This document shows, piece after piece, positions 1-11,394 of a stretch of 64,000 bases of DNA; position 1 is the first letter of the stretch, and each line of letters opens with the position of its first letter. The notes under the pieces were generated by a model. It was not told the origin of the DNA. It did no database searches and was given only the letters and a program-made list of their open reading frames with translations. The stretch covers positions 310,001 to 374,000 of the forward strand of contig LLEY01000021.1 of NCBI GenBank assembly GCA_001414485.1, written 5' to 3'. The translations under genes were made by a program, and so were the position numbers. The DNA is from Calycina herbarum (Eukaryota; Ascomycota; Leotiomycetes; Helotiales; Pezizellaceae).

Positions 1-330
1 CAAGGATATAATTCGCTATATCTTCTACACCAGCTAGTTAGGGCGCAAATCCTCTTATATCTAGATCAAGTATATATCGAACAAGTGTCTCCTCTTCTAA
101 GTCGTTTAATTTATAACAATTAGGTTTGGTTTCGAGGCGATAGGTTCGGCCAGCTATTCTATATCGATGTGTTATTTTAGGGACTTTGTAGATTTTTATA
201 GTAGAGCGACGACTAAGTTTTTTAGATGTTCGAATAGCCTTGATAGCTAGGATAATTCGTGCTTCTTGGGTTTGGATTTCTATGGTTAGTTGTTGAGAAA
301 ACGCGTATTAAAGTTAGTAGGTAGTGAAGT
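1..330. repeat. AT-rich relic, probably RIP-degraded repeat
   Basis: This stretch is rich in TA steps and poor in CA/TG, and both strands are full of stop codons although short coding-like stretches remain. That fits a repeat damaged by RIP (C-to-T change at CpA) and cut by the window edge. I see no terminal repeat and cannot name the element. Confidence 0.4.
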
Positions 331-1016
331 AGGGGAAAGTGCGCCACTCGGTGATAAACCACGTTAACATATTCAATCATTCAATTGGACAGAAGTGAGA
401 AACTGGACTAAGGTGTAAGAGAGAACATAAGGAAACATACCTAAGTCATAGAATTGCAAATGCAACCTCTGATAATACAGAGTACTCATTTATATCAAAC
501 CACGATGTTTGCTGTACTTAGAGTAGGACCTGAGGTAATATAATTTTTTCCCCTCCAAATCCTTGTACAACTCTCTAAAGTTTCTTCATGCATGGGCCGA
601 TTGTAAGACCTTGGGAGGAACCAAAAATTGAGAAGAGTTCTCTATGAACTCTCCCCCTCCCCTTGTACAATTAATTCTACCTTGATAGGAAATATCTTAA
701 TATATCGTGAAGCAGCAAACAATCAAGCAGTCTCATCAATTTTTATTATGAGTTTAATTTTTCTACATGATGTTGCACGATGCAAAAGAAAAAAGGCGGA
801 TAGTCAAGCGAGAAAGGCAAACGTTTTTACGCACATCTGGTGGTGCATCTAACCCCGGGACTCTTATTTCTACCTCACCTAGCTTACATTGAGCTCCAAC
901 CAACATCACTCTTCGATAACCATCATGGGAAATTCGCGGATCTATTATTTAAAGTATAGACGACTAACGCCAAAATCGCTCATATCATTCGTAACAAAAT
1001 CCTACTCCGCACATCA
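331..1016. other. Intergenic, no gene seen
   Basis: This is the downstream flank of the terpene synthase, which is transcribed toward it. Short open frames on both strands lack composition or motifs that suggest coding. It probably holds the 3' untranslated region of the synthase. Confidence 0.5.
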
Positions 1017-2288
1017 TCAAAGCAATTTCTCAAAACCAACATACCTCCTTGTGGTCGCACTCCAAACTACGTTACCTAAGTTCATAAACTCCTTTCCTCT
1101 CAAGTACTTTGCCATCGCCTCTGTACACTCTCCTTTAGCCTCAATTTTCTCAACCATAACTCTCCATTCCTCTTCCCATTTCTTTAGCATGACATCGATG
1201 ATTGCCTTTGATGAGGTGTAGCTGACATCGATTTCATCGGCGAGAACGGCGACGACGTTGAAGAGTTTCGCGCCTTCCAAATGCTTGGTTTGGGAGTCGA
1301 GAAGCTCTTTCTCGAAGGAGTAGTAGTCGTTTATGACGAGGAGGTGGTAGGCCTGGAGGGTTTCGATTTCAGCGATTGTGGCGATTTCGGAGGGGGTGAG
1401 GGAGATGTCTAGACCGAAGGCCATTGTGGTGTTTGCGTAGCTATTTTCATGTATGTCAATTCCATATTCCAATATTCACACACACAGAGGTATTTCCTTT
1501 TGCCGTCTTTTTCCGACGGAGATGGTCGAGAGGAGGGGCGGGGTTTTGGAGGGAGAGGAGGGAGGGGTGAGGTACATACTTGCTGCCAACATCACTTCTT
1601 CTCAATTCCAAATATGGTCTTAGTCCCAAGGTCGACAACCGAGTCTGGCTCACTTGAGCGGACCAGAATTCGATGTAAGCTTCAACCACGTCATTGGCGA
1701 GTTTTTCGTTCATGGCGCGCATTCCTTGGAAGGTGTCGTAGAACATGTATTCGCGGGGAATCGAGCGGTCTGGAAGAGTCTTGCCGCGCACTATGGAGGG
1801 AAGTCGGTCGAGGTAGGCACGGCCTTCTTCTAGGGAGAGGTCGTCTAGACAGTCTGTTTTCCATTTCTTAGTTGTGATTTTTCTTTTCTCTGTTCGGAAG
1901 CGAGGGGATGTTGGAATCTTCTTCCACTTTTCTTTGAAAGGGCAGTGAATTCAAGTAGAGAACTCAAACGATAACTCGGAAAAAGGAACACCAAGTCGAA
2001 TGGAGAAAATTAAGGAGATATGGGGTGCTTACCATCATTCAAGAACCCCATTGCTATCATCATACCAGCGTAAAAAGCGCGCTCAGCTGAGATCTCCGGG
2101 TATAGATGGTAGGTACATCCTGTGATATCCTGCTTGACGAACTTTTGTCTTGCTTTCTCGTCGGGGAATGGCCAGTTATCCAAGATGTATTTGTTTAGCT
2201 CGGTACGGAGACGGTCTGCTTCTGGGTGTAGCTTGGCCTTGGTGATGTCTGCTAGACAGGACACCCGTGGGGGAGCCTTGACAAGCAT
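1017..2288 (-). CDS. Class I terpene synthase (sesquiterpene-cyclase-like)
   Basis: The spliced model has three exons on the minus strand, 2288-2033, 1853-1580 and 1440-1017, giving 954 nt and 317 residues. Joined this way, the metal-binding aspartates appear as NDDCLDD (residues 84-90), split by the first intron. The second metal motif NDYYSFEKE (214-222) fits the NSE/DTE consensus, and an RY pair sits at 309-310 close to the C-terminus, as in fungal class I cyclases. The family ionises a prenyl diphosphate with Mg2+ in the cytosol and cyclises the cation; farnesyl diphosphate is the likeliest substrate from length and motifs, but the product cannot be read from sequence. The intron-2 acceptor was chosen because it restores the family pattern DVGxNY. 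No P450, transporter or other prenyl-pathway gene adjoins, so it appears to stand alone beside gene-poor DNA. Confidence 0.85.
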
Positions 2289-3339
2289 GATTATTGAATT
2301 ATTGTGGAGGAATCAAAAGTATCGATAAATGAGTATGTGTTGTTGACCAAGATTTGTCGGCGGGAGCGAAGTTATAAGAGTCCCTTGTCGATGTAATTTT
2401 TATTCCTCTTGAATGACTTAAGTCAAGTGGGTCGAAGCCTGTCTGAGGTGTGCTCTTCAATTGCAAACTTTGGATCCACGTTGGAGTATAGTATAAAATG
2501 ATAACTCTATCTTTTGGCGTGGGGGCGTATAACTGAACAAAGACGCCGAAATATATATCTTAGAACTTTGCTGGAGGTTACTGAAAGTGCTGGGAGGCTT
2601 GAGAACAGAACATCAAAAAAAGGGGAATCCGGAAGAACTGCAAAAACGTTCGAGTTTGAGAAAGTGTTGGATCGGATGACGAGTAAGGGGCGTGTTGCCT
2701 TCTTAAGGAGAGATATGATCAGGGGTTGGTGATACTCCGTGTTGGATTCTTAAGATTACCGCTAACATGTTCGTTCCTTTGACGCGGTGCTAACTCCAGT
2801 TTTCCAAGCCGGTCCGAAAGATGATCGTCTACTCGGTATTGAACGACGCTGCGGGGGATTTTCGAATGCTGAACGGGTAGCTGGATATGCGTTTTGAAGT
2901 AGGTTTTGTCGTTATTGGCTGTTTTGACCCTTTACTCACAAGTCACAATACCAAGGCGGTAGGGATGTGAGTTTCGGGAGTTTTAGGGGGTTCAAATCAA
3001 GGGCCCTGTTCTGGGTAGAGGGAACTACCTTGGTGGCGTCCTAGAATCTTTCGAGTTTGCCGCAAGAACAGCCTCAGATAAAATTCAGGGTCTGGAATGT
3101 TTGAAGAAAGATTGAAAATCCGAGAATCCGGATGGTGGGACGTTGAAAGATTATTTCAGGGTGGGGGAAAAGGGAGGGAGTGGCACGCCATATCAAATCT
3201 CTGCTATAGGGAATCTCCATACACTGGATCCATTTCGCTAGACCATCTTTGGAAGCTCCGCAACCTTCGTCATGGAGTCTTTGAAATTAATAAAAACTGA
3301 GCCGCCCAAGCATCAACAATAACACTCCCCCTGTCTATA
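2289..3339. other. Intergenic, promoter side of the terpene synthase
   Basis: The start codon of the synthase is at 2288, so its promoter must lie here. I see no gene: the open frames are short and unlike protein. No convincing regulatory palindrome was recognised. Confidence 0.45.
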
Positions 3340-3425
3340 CAATCCCCCCCCTACTGTCTGTCATGTGCAAGGGTAGTTTGGCTGTGAAAATGTCTGTGCG
3401 TCTACAGACAGTTAAGGGGGGATAG
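3340..3425. mobile_element. Small TA-flanked MITE, about 86 bp
   Basis: The left end CAATCCCCCCCCTACTGTCT is matched by the reverse complement of the right end, CTATCCCCCCTTAACTGTCT, with a few mismatches over about 21 bp. Each end abuts a TA dinucleotide (3338-3339 and 3426-3427), the target duplication expected of Tc1/mariner/pogo-type elements. It has no coding capacity. Confidence 0.5.
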
Positions 3426-3741
3426 TAATTTTCCCACAGAACCGTGTCTTACTCGCCACTGAACCATTGCAGGAACGGGCCGGGGCCGTTGAGCTTTGAT
3501 GGTCGTTTTTATTGGGCGTTGGGAATTGAGGATATCCCCATGACTGCACCGTGTACGGTTTGGTGGGTCCTCAAGTCTAAAGACGTGGGTTTGGCGTGCG
3601 CATGCAATGCAGGGGTTCGGTTATCTTTTAATGGGGTGGATTTACATCGCGCCACACGTGTGAAGTACCAAGGTTAATTGTGAAGAAATAGTGCGGATAC
3701 ATTACTCTTCCGTTTCCGGAAAAGAGGAGGCATGTTTTGTA

Positions 3742-3833
3742 CTTCGTCCCAGGCGTAACAGTCCATAACGGGGCTTCCTAAATAAACCCTGCTTTGCTGG
3801 GTCCCGCTATGGACTGTTACGCCTGGGACGAAG
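3742..3833. mobile_element. Foldback MITE, about 92 bp, nearly all hairpin
   Basis: The left arm begins CTTCGTCCCAGGCGTAACAG, and the right arm is its reverse complement, ending at 3833. The arms pair for about 25 bp without mismatch and somewhat further with one or two, leaving a short AT-rich loop around 3775-3797. TA flanks both ends (3740-3741 and 3834-3835). The near-perfect arms suggest a recent insertion or gene conversion. The termini are unrelated to the element at 3340. Confidence 0.7.
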
Positions 3834-6800
3834 TAACAGCTGGGAAAGTTGATGTTGGAAAAAACAAAGAGGAATTCGCTCAATTATGATACCGCTATTT
3901 CCGAATGTAACCCCGTCGACGCATACATGTAAGGTCTGTCAGGGAGTCTCTGATCTCATCTCAAAGCCATTCAGTGAGCGACAATGAGGGATTTTTTAAC
4001 CATCAGGGTAGCTTTACCCCTCCTTGGGGTTGAGAATACCAAACAGAAAGCAAGAATTACATCGTAATAATGATTCAAAACGGGAAAATTGACTTTTGAA
4101 TGTTGAAACACTTTGTTTCAGTACGTGTTACTATTCAAAAAATTGAAAATCTGACTTTACCTTATTCTGCAGAGCAAACCCATCACTTTACGTCGGCCAA
4201 TCAAAATGCAACAAAGAACCCTCGATTTGGTTTCCCATTTAATTTAAAATCCCCAGGTATCCACAGTAAACAAGCTAGATTCTGATTTTCACCGTCAATC
4301 CTTATCGAGATGGTATCCCTGTTCGCAGGGAATTGCCTACGAAACGGCAATTATCCTTGAATATCATGATAGGACGGATAATATTCCTACTCAGAGAACC
4401 AACACCTTGGGAGGTTACAACGGTTCATCTGGGAAAAAGGGTTCGAGAGGTCGTCCAACCGGATATAAAACTCAAGAATAGGAAAGAGTAGATGACGATG
4501 AATGTCACATCCTATTTTCTTCATAAAAATCGTGAAGGAAATAACGCAAATTACCAGATCCCTTACACTCATGCAGAAATTGACCACCTGGAATTGCGGA
4601 TTTCCCCTCGGCTTGGTCATCACTTACCGAGGTGGCAGTGTGGTGGGACGTGCTATCGAAGTTACGGGACCCCCCTTCTGAAGGAAGAGGTTTATTTGGT
4701 TTATTTACCCACCTCCTGCTGATCTTGTCTTCAGTTGTATCTTGGCTCTTCTCAATTGGGTATATTGGTGTATCGTAAAATCGAATATCTCGTTTATAAT
4801 TTCATGGCGTCGAGTCAGTAACCAGGGATAATCTCTAAAAGAATCGGGAAATGTGGACGGGCTGGGAAAATGTTGCGTCTATTTAGCCGCTGTTAAAGAT
4901 CCTATTGCATACATAAATACTATGTTCCATTTCACTACGCAACTCGGTATAAACATATCAGATGAAATTCGATAAGTTGACCAGTCACTTGCGGAAATAC
5001 CAACTTACGTGGTCCAAAAACCAAACCGGTATAAAGCCAATGCTGTTGGGGCTGTCGGTTTCTGGAAATGGGATGTTTATGCTCTATGCCATAATTTTGG
5101 AACGGCATCACTGACGTCAGCAAATTGTACACACTTCCACAAATAGTATTGTGCGGGGCCTCATAGGGATCTCCACATTCAGAGCCAGGGCAGACTTTTC
5201 TTCAGTCTGATTTATGAACCGCGGAATTGTTGGTTCGAGTTACTCTTTTTAGAGCACTGATCTTTTCCAGGAACCCGTAGAAACTATTCCCAACTGACAG
5301 GGCGTCATAAAAGAGACTTCCCCGCTCTCCCATGACAAAATTTGGACTTGAACATCATTTTTTCGCGTAGCATGTACTCGCATCCCCTTGCAAATTAGTG
5401 TCTCAGCAACTCTTTCTTCAGCGTGAAGTATTACTGCTTAAGAAGTGGCAATGGCCCAACTGCAGCGCTCCAGAGAAAGGATTGATATCTGATTAGGCTC
5501 TTTATGTTCTCATTTCTAGTTTTTGTTCTCCGCCATATACTCGAAATGGTGTCTCACGAAATCCCTACTACCTGGAAGTCAAAGCTACTGTGTTTTCCAT
5601 TTTCTTCTGGTGCTTTTTGTAGCACAGTTTAGCGAGTCGACTTACTAGACGCTAATTTAAACCCACTTGATACTTTTGAGATATTTTTTTCATAGGTACC
5701 ATCATCAGATTTATCTCGTCGTTCAATTGTCACCCTGGGCATGAACTGAAGTTATCAATTGCTCTTCTATTTTTCAGAAAACAGAAAGCCGCCTATCATG
5801 TCGATTCATTTATGATAAACGCCCTCCCCCACCCCAAAACTTCTGTCTCCATTACAGAAAACAAAATTCACCCTCGCAATGCTATTGAATTAAAGTTTTG
5901 CTAAAAATAAAATCGAGCATTTAAATGCAATAAAGCACGTCTGGTCATGAAAAATCCTGTTCTTTCAATTTCTAAAAATAGATGAGATCAACCGAGTCGT
6001 TGCGTTGAGAATACATAAGTGCAATCACTCAACCTTTCCTTTATTCTTCCACATTCGGGTGTGAAGAAACTTATACAAGTGAGTATTAAGTTGGGATTTC
6101 AATCGTAGCAGATAGAAGCTTTGCTGTAAGTAGACCTAGTGTTCGTGTCCTGCTTTAGTATTCTGCAACCAGAACTAGTAATTCGGAAAAGTTTGTTCTT
6201 TTAATTACCAAAAAGGAGAAGGATTCTGCCTGAAGTTAAATCATGATTGTATTATCGTAGACTTAGAGCTAAACCTAGCCAGGTGTTATAGAAAAAAGTA
6301 AAGATTTAGTTATCGCATACATGATAGGTCAAACCTGAAAGAAAAAGACCGCAGAAAAAACATATAAGGAGCAAGTCGTAAAATCTTCTCTGGGTTATAC
6401 CTTGATGATGAACTACCTGGAAGCAAAACAAGCAAAAAGAACACACTTGTTTAACAAGATCGAAGCTTATCCACACCCGTAACCATAAGACAATTCATAC
6501 AAACAGAATGCGACATGAAAATAAAAGTCTAAGTTTTTCCGTCAGATGACCGCACAAGGATTGGGGTTTGTTGTTCATTCTTAGAGTAAATTTACAGATC
6601 CTCTGATATAAATCAGAAGATTACATCACACATATCTGTCAAAAGTAGTTTAGCAAACTAGACTCTTTAATACTACGAAAGCATGACTTATTCCACTATA
6701 ATTCTTCATCGAAAAGTCAAGTTTTCTATCATATACTATTGCTTCTGCGTCAAATACTCGAACTCTATTTTCATGTTGCATTTTGTCTATATAAATTGCT

Positions 6801-7304
6801 TTGAGCCGTGATGACTCTACAAAGTTGACCTACTACACTACTGAAGTGGCTAGGGAATCAAAAAGTTGACTTTGGAAATCCACAGTGAATTGGCTACAAG
6901 CTGACCCTTTGTCAAAAAGCCAGCAGTGCTTTCAGTAAAAGGGAAAACCAAAGTTCGGTGAATTGGACTCTGCACATATGATGCGACCCCTCTTTCCTCG
7001 TTCATATTTTTTTATCTCTTCTCAATAAAACCCTGGCATCACATGTTCAACTGCATCTAAAATGCCACGCACAAACAGAGAGTTCGTCTCAGGTAGTCTT
7101 AACTCAAGAGATGTAAGTTGTAGCGTTCATCGTTGCCCTTCAATATTCAAAATCTATTGTACTGTCTGCGATAATTCTGGTCGATGGTGTGATGATTGTA
7201 CTTCCCCATATCAGGCTACCAAGCAAATCTTCAAGTCCATTGACGGGCACATCTTTTAGACCAAAACATCCGCAGTATCTAACAGAAGCCGGTCGTACGA
7301 AAAT
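3834..7304. other. Long gene-poor region
   Basis: About 3.5 kb with no open frame that looks like protein. Composition is moderately AT-rich, without the extreme CA/TG loss of the 22-24 kb block. A 65-codon frame at 7062-7259 has a cysteine-rich end (CTVCDNSGRWCDDC) and lies just before the next candidate gene, so it could be a 5' exon or relic, but no splice link is clear. Confidence 0.45.
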
Positions 7305-8025
7305 ATGAGCGGTCCAGGGGAATCAGTCTTCGAAGATCCTGAAGAAGACACGTTGCCTCACCTCCTCTGCTGTCTGGATCTAGCACCTTTCTTGAGAGCC
7401 ACTCCTTCCCCACACGTCTTCATCTCGAAACAAAAAGTACGTGTGCGCGGCGACTACCTCGAATTGTTCTCTCTGTATGCAAAACAATACAATCCTGAAG
7501 TTGTTTGCCTCGGTTATCCTCCAACTGGTTACTACTTTGTGTATCCCAACGATTACCATCCCAGTGGAGAAGATGGGCATGCACAAACCTGGCCTCTCAG
7601 TCAAACCCTTCAAGATTTACTCATGGGAAAATTCGAGCTGAAGTCCAAGGAGGAGACTGGGATAAAAGCGGTGAGCGCGCGAACAAGAACTCCAAAGATA
7701 GTATGTTCTATATGTCAAATCCTAATAAAGTCAAAGATAATTAACAAGTCGAAAATATTGTGCCTGCTCCCTATCCGCCGTTTTCTCTGGAATGACTCCA
7801 AGTTGTGAGATTATCCCGGGCACCGGTCCATTCCCTCGACATCTCACTTCGGAACATCGTGCACTCAAGATTCACACCACTCGCACTATTGACCCTGTCG
7901 CACTTGAAAAGCTGTGGGTAGCACTCCACCTAATCCGATACCGTGATTCCGAGTCAGGACCTGGATGGAACATCTCTCTTCGATGCATCAAGGCAAAAAA
8001 AAACAGATTTCCTTGTCTGTTTTGA
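7305..8025 (+). CDS. Hypothetical protein, exon structure unresolved
   Basis: A frame beginning MSGPGESVFEDPEEDTLPHL runs to about 7670, where GTGAGC makes a plausible donor in phase 0. A second protein-like stretch in another frame (about 7750-8025, containing CEIIPGTGPFPRHL and EKLWVALHLIRYRDSESGPG) ends at a stop near 8025. All AG acceptors I can find between the two leave the second stretch out of frame with that donor, so either a weak donor (GTCCAAGG at 7643) is used, an exon is missing from my model, or the gene is frameshifted. I do not recognise the family. There is no signal peptide and no membrane segment. Confidence 0.35.
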
Positions 8026-8631
8026 TAATTTTATGGATCGTCGTTTGTGTAGGGAGATATATCTTGATCAGGTTGCAGGAAGGAAGGGCTGGGAACTAAC
8101 AGAAACATGAGTTAGGAGCTCTGTGTTTGTGGTTTTGGGTTGTATTGCAACTCTCTGTCGTTCCTATGATGTTTGCTCAAACATGAATAAGCGAAGGATT
8201 CTGGCAACGTAATGCTTTGGGAAATCTTTACTAAGAATATATCTCGAATCATTTAGGTATCACCAAGAGAGGAAGGGATTTGGGCTAGGTAGCTATCTGT
8301 CTTTTGAATAGCATAAGAGGGATGAATACTGTACTTCTCTTGTAAGAAGACGAAGACTCGATAATTGTGACAAGCAAATAGTGTCCGACTTGAAGAGTAA
8401 GACGGGTCAATTTTTGCAAGCCAGGAATCTCCTAATCATATTCCAATATCTAGTATCTAAGTTACATTCGACTCACATCTAATTGCTATCTACATCCGTC
8501 ATTGTTGCTCATTCCCCTTTCCCTTCATGTCACTCCCCCTTCTGATTTTAACCTATAGACCTTTCCCAACCCTAACTTCCCATCCCCTTTTTCTCCCCTT
8601 CTCGCACCCCCCTCCAATCCCTCCCAGTATC
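8026..8631. other. Intergenic between convergent genes
   Basis: About 600 bp between the hypothetical plus-strand gene and the 3' end of the 920-residue gene. It becomes pyrimidine-rich near 8500-8630. No gene is seen. Confidence 0.5.
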
Positions 8632-11394
8632 CTAAGCACCATATAAATCCTCTTCTTCCTCCTCAATCCCCCCATCCTCACCAAAAGGAACAAATTGACT
8701 CTCCCAACTCAAAAAGTCCCCTAAATCATGATGCAAATTACTGCCCATAACAACCTCACTACCCACCCCCGTAAGCTGAGGCATAGGAGACATAGGGAAA
8801 CTGGCCGTGGAGGCTGGAGTACCCATTGGTCTTGCGAAGGTTGGAGTTTGCATTGGTTTTGCGTAGGTGTTGGTTGGCGTGGTGAGGTTAGTGGGGTGGG
8901 ATGAGTGCGTTGAGTTGTGGGGTGTATGAGCTGTGAGGTTGAGGTGACTTGGGGTATGTGAGTGGGTGGAGTAAGTGGAATGATGGGGAGTATGGTGAAG
9001 TGTCGAGGGCGTAAAAGTATCCATCGAGCTAACAGAGCAATCCCCAGAATGCCCACTGTAATCCCCCGACCCCTTAGAAACCACACTAAACTCCCTGGAT
9101 CTAGCAGGAGAAAGTTGAAAGTTAAAAGGTCTTGGCCTTCTCTGTCTTGGTCGGAATCTAGGCGGTATCGGCGGCGGAATCTCCTCTCTTTCTAACTCCT
9201 TCCCCCTTACCTTATGTCTCGCCTCTTCTTTTTTCATCTCCCCTCTCCTCATCTCTATAGGTGATGCCCAAACCTCAGGAAAGTTCAAATCATCAACTTC
9301 CAAAAGTTTGGCATCCCCTTCCACTTCACCACAAGTAAGATCAGCTTCCAGTTCCAAAATCCCAGAGCTGGCACTCCCATCCCACGGTGAACTTGCTCTG
9401 GTATCAATCCCCCCCACAGGACCAAGTTGGAAAGAGGTCCACCACTCGAAATAGTCATCTCCATCATCCAATATGCCCTGTCTCAAAACCCCCTTGCCTT
9501 TAATATCCCCACTACCATATCCACCCAGCCCTGTAGAAATGGAAAGAAGTTCATAAAGAAGTTCATCAGGTAAATCCATAGTCCCCTGAATAGCCATCTG
9601 AAAAGCCGTCCAATCCAACCCCTCACTCTCCCCCCAAACTCCCTCCATCCCCTCACATTTCGCCTCCAAAACCGCCTCTCTCCGTTTCTCCTCCAGTAGC
9701 GATCGCGAGAAACGGATAGGTCCATGTTTAAACATGGGCGACGTGATAGTGAAAGGTGTACTCGGCAAACTAATCATATCTCCCTCTTCCCCATCATCAT
9801 CATCATCATCCGAGGCGGAAGAATTTGAATGTACAGCAGCCAAAGGCGAACTAAGAGGAGGTTTTACAGGAAGTGGTGAGAGGGTTATAGGCGATACTTC
9901 TGGGATGGTAGGTAACATCGGCACCTCTTTTATTGGTTGAGGTCTTTTTGAAGACGGACGAGGGGAGGCTGGGAGTGGCGAAGGCGGGCATGGAAATTGC
10001 AAATCAGCAATCAACATCCTCTCATCCGTAATCTCTGGATCTGAAAACCGAACTCTTGGTTTCTTTTCCAATACCCCCTTCTCCTCCTTCGGCGGCGGCG
10101 GGGGCAAAATCGGCTCCGGCGGAAAAGGAGCAGGTCTCGATCTAGTAAATGAATTCGCGGCATCGATTCTTGAGGATAGGGACTCGAGATGGAACGGTTC
10201 GGTTGGTGTATCGCTTTCTCCTGTTTCGACGCTGAATCCTGAGTCTGCGGAGTTCTTACGTTGGGTTCCCAATTTCATGTCTTTTCGTATTTGTTGTAAG
10301 CGTCCGGGTGTCAACATCTCGTCGACTTCTGTGCGGAATATTTTCCCGCTGAAGACGTCTACGACGTTTGTGGTTACGTCGGTGAGGTTCCATCTTGGTG
10401 GTGTACTTGAACGTTGTGGTGGAGTTCTTCCTCCTCGAAGCGCTCTGCTGAATACGCCTTTGCTTTTCTTCTTGTTGACTGCTACTGAAGACTTTCGTTT
10501 CGGTGTCGAGGGAACTGCGGCTGGACGGGGAGAGGAGGATAGCAATTGGTTTCGGGAAGTCTTCTTTGAAATACCTCGAGGGCTAGGAGACGATTTCGGT
10601 GGTGGAGTAATTGGGTTATTCCTTTTATCATTTCGCGGTGCAGCATCAGAATCACCATACCACTTCCCTCTTGTAGCAGCTTTGGCATCCGCAAGAGCAT
10701 TTCCAACTGCCTTGAAAGCCTCGTCCGTTTCCTTGATCAATTGATCAACATCATCCGACAAAGTATCCTTCTCCATATCTTCAACCAGCTCGACACTCTG
10801 TCTCGGAGTTTTCTCTTTATCCTCACTTTCCTCAAATTCCTGTGTGGCCGATTCAAAGCTCGATACTCGAATAGTAGATTCCGAAGAACTGGTATCCCCA
10901 CATTTCGATAAACTCGAAGATCGTGAACGCGATGTCGGTTCGGAAAAAATGAGTCGCCATGTTTGTGCATCGCCGGCAATACTCGAAGGGGAAAGCGACG
11001 GGCCATAAAGGATCTCCAATGGGTTTGGAAGAGGCGCCGTCCTGAACAAAGAATATGATATCGATTCGGGATTGGCCTCGCAATTACAACTGCACAAAGA
11101 AATTTGTGATGAGTAAGCAGACTCTGTTGTCGACGGTGGTTGATAATTTTTTGTCGTGGTGTTACTGCTTGTCCTTCGCAGTGGTGATAATGAGATTTCT
11201 GCGGACTTTTGCGAAAGTCGCCATGATAGTCGACGGGGGGCGTTGAGTGGTTGTTTTGGCTCGGCAAGCGATATATTATCGAAACCTTCTCCAGATTCGT
11301 CGAGGGTGTGGGTTTTCCGGTGAAGAGAAAGGAACTGCTTGATCTTCCAACCGGTCTTTTGAATAGACATTTTTGAATTGGCCCATTGGGGCAA
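8632..11394 (-). CDS. Large disordered Ser/Pro-rich fungal protein of unknown function
   Basis: One uninterrupted frame of 920 codons starts at 11394; a second ATG at 11370 (MSIQKTGWKI, residue 9) is an equally possible start. Composition is strongly biased to Ser, Pro, Arg and Glu, with polyproline stretches (residues about 435-445 and 495-510), an Asp run (DDDDDD), a His/Thr-rich tract near 795-845 made of HTP/HST-like repeats, and an acidic C-terminus (EEEEEDLYGA). Short better-ordered stretches include NPLEILYGPSLSPSS (about 120-135), WNLTDVTTNVVDVFSGKIF (about 330-348) and LDWTAFQMAIQGTMDLPDEL. These resemble conserved peptides in otherwise unstructured signalling or cytoskeletal proteins, but I recognise no named domain. 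No signal peptide or membrane segment is seen. A 920-codon frame of such composition is very unlikely by chance. Confidence 0.8.
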   Translation of the reverse strand: MPQWANSKMSIQKTGWKIKQFLSLHRKTHTLDESGEGFDNISLAEPKQPLNAPRRLSWRLSQKSAEISLSPLRRTSSNTTTKNYQPPSTTESAYSSQISLCSCNCEANPESISYSLFRTAPLPNPLEILYGPSLSPSSIAGDAQTWRLIFSEPTSRSRSSSLSKCGDTSSSESTIRVSSFESATQEFEESEDKEKTPRQSVELVEDMEKDTLSDDVDQLIKETDEAFKAVGNALADAKAATRGKWYGDSDAAPRNDKRNNPITPPPKSSPSPRGISKKTSRNQLLSSSPRPAAVPSTPKRKSSVAVNKKKSKGVFSRALRGGRTPPQRSSTPPRWNLTDVTTNVVDVFSGKIFRTEVDEMLTPGRLQQIRKDMKLGTQRKNSADSGFSVETGESDTPTEPFHLESLSSRIDAANSFTRSRPAPFPPEPILPPPPPKEEKGVLEKKPRVRFSDPEITDERMLIADLQFPCPPSPLPASPRPSSKRPQPIKEVPMLPTIPEVSPITLSPLPVKPPLSSPLAAVHSNSSASDDDDDDGEEGDMISLPSTPFTITSPMFKHGPIRFSRSLLEEKRREAVLEAKCEGMEGVWGESEGLDWTAFQMAIQGTMDLPDELLYELLSISTGLGGYGSGDIKGKGVLRQGILDDGDDYFEWWTSFQLGPVGGIDTRASSPWDGSASSGILELEADLTCGEVEGDAKLLEVDDLNFPEVWASPIEMRRGEMKKEEARHKVRGKELEREEIPPPIPPRFRPRQRRPRPFNFQLSPARSREFSVVSKGSGDYSGHSGDCSVSSMDTFTPSTLHHTPHHSTYSTHSHTPSHLNLTAHTPHNSTHSSHPTNLTTPTNTYAKPMQTPTFARPMGTPASTASFPMSPMPQLTGVGSEVVMGSNLHHDLGDFLSWESQFVPFGEDGGIEEEEEDLYGA

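Noticed and set aside
2980..3010. Possible tRNA TPsiC-like string GGTTCAAAT
   Set aside because: No matching acceptor, D or anticodon stems could be folded around it; the same holds for GGTTCGAG-like strings near 4441 and 5231.
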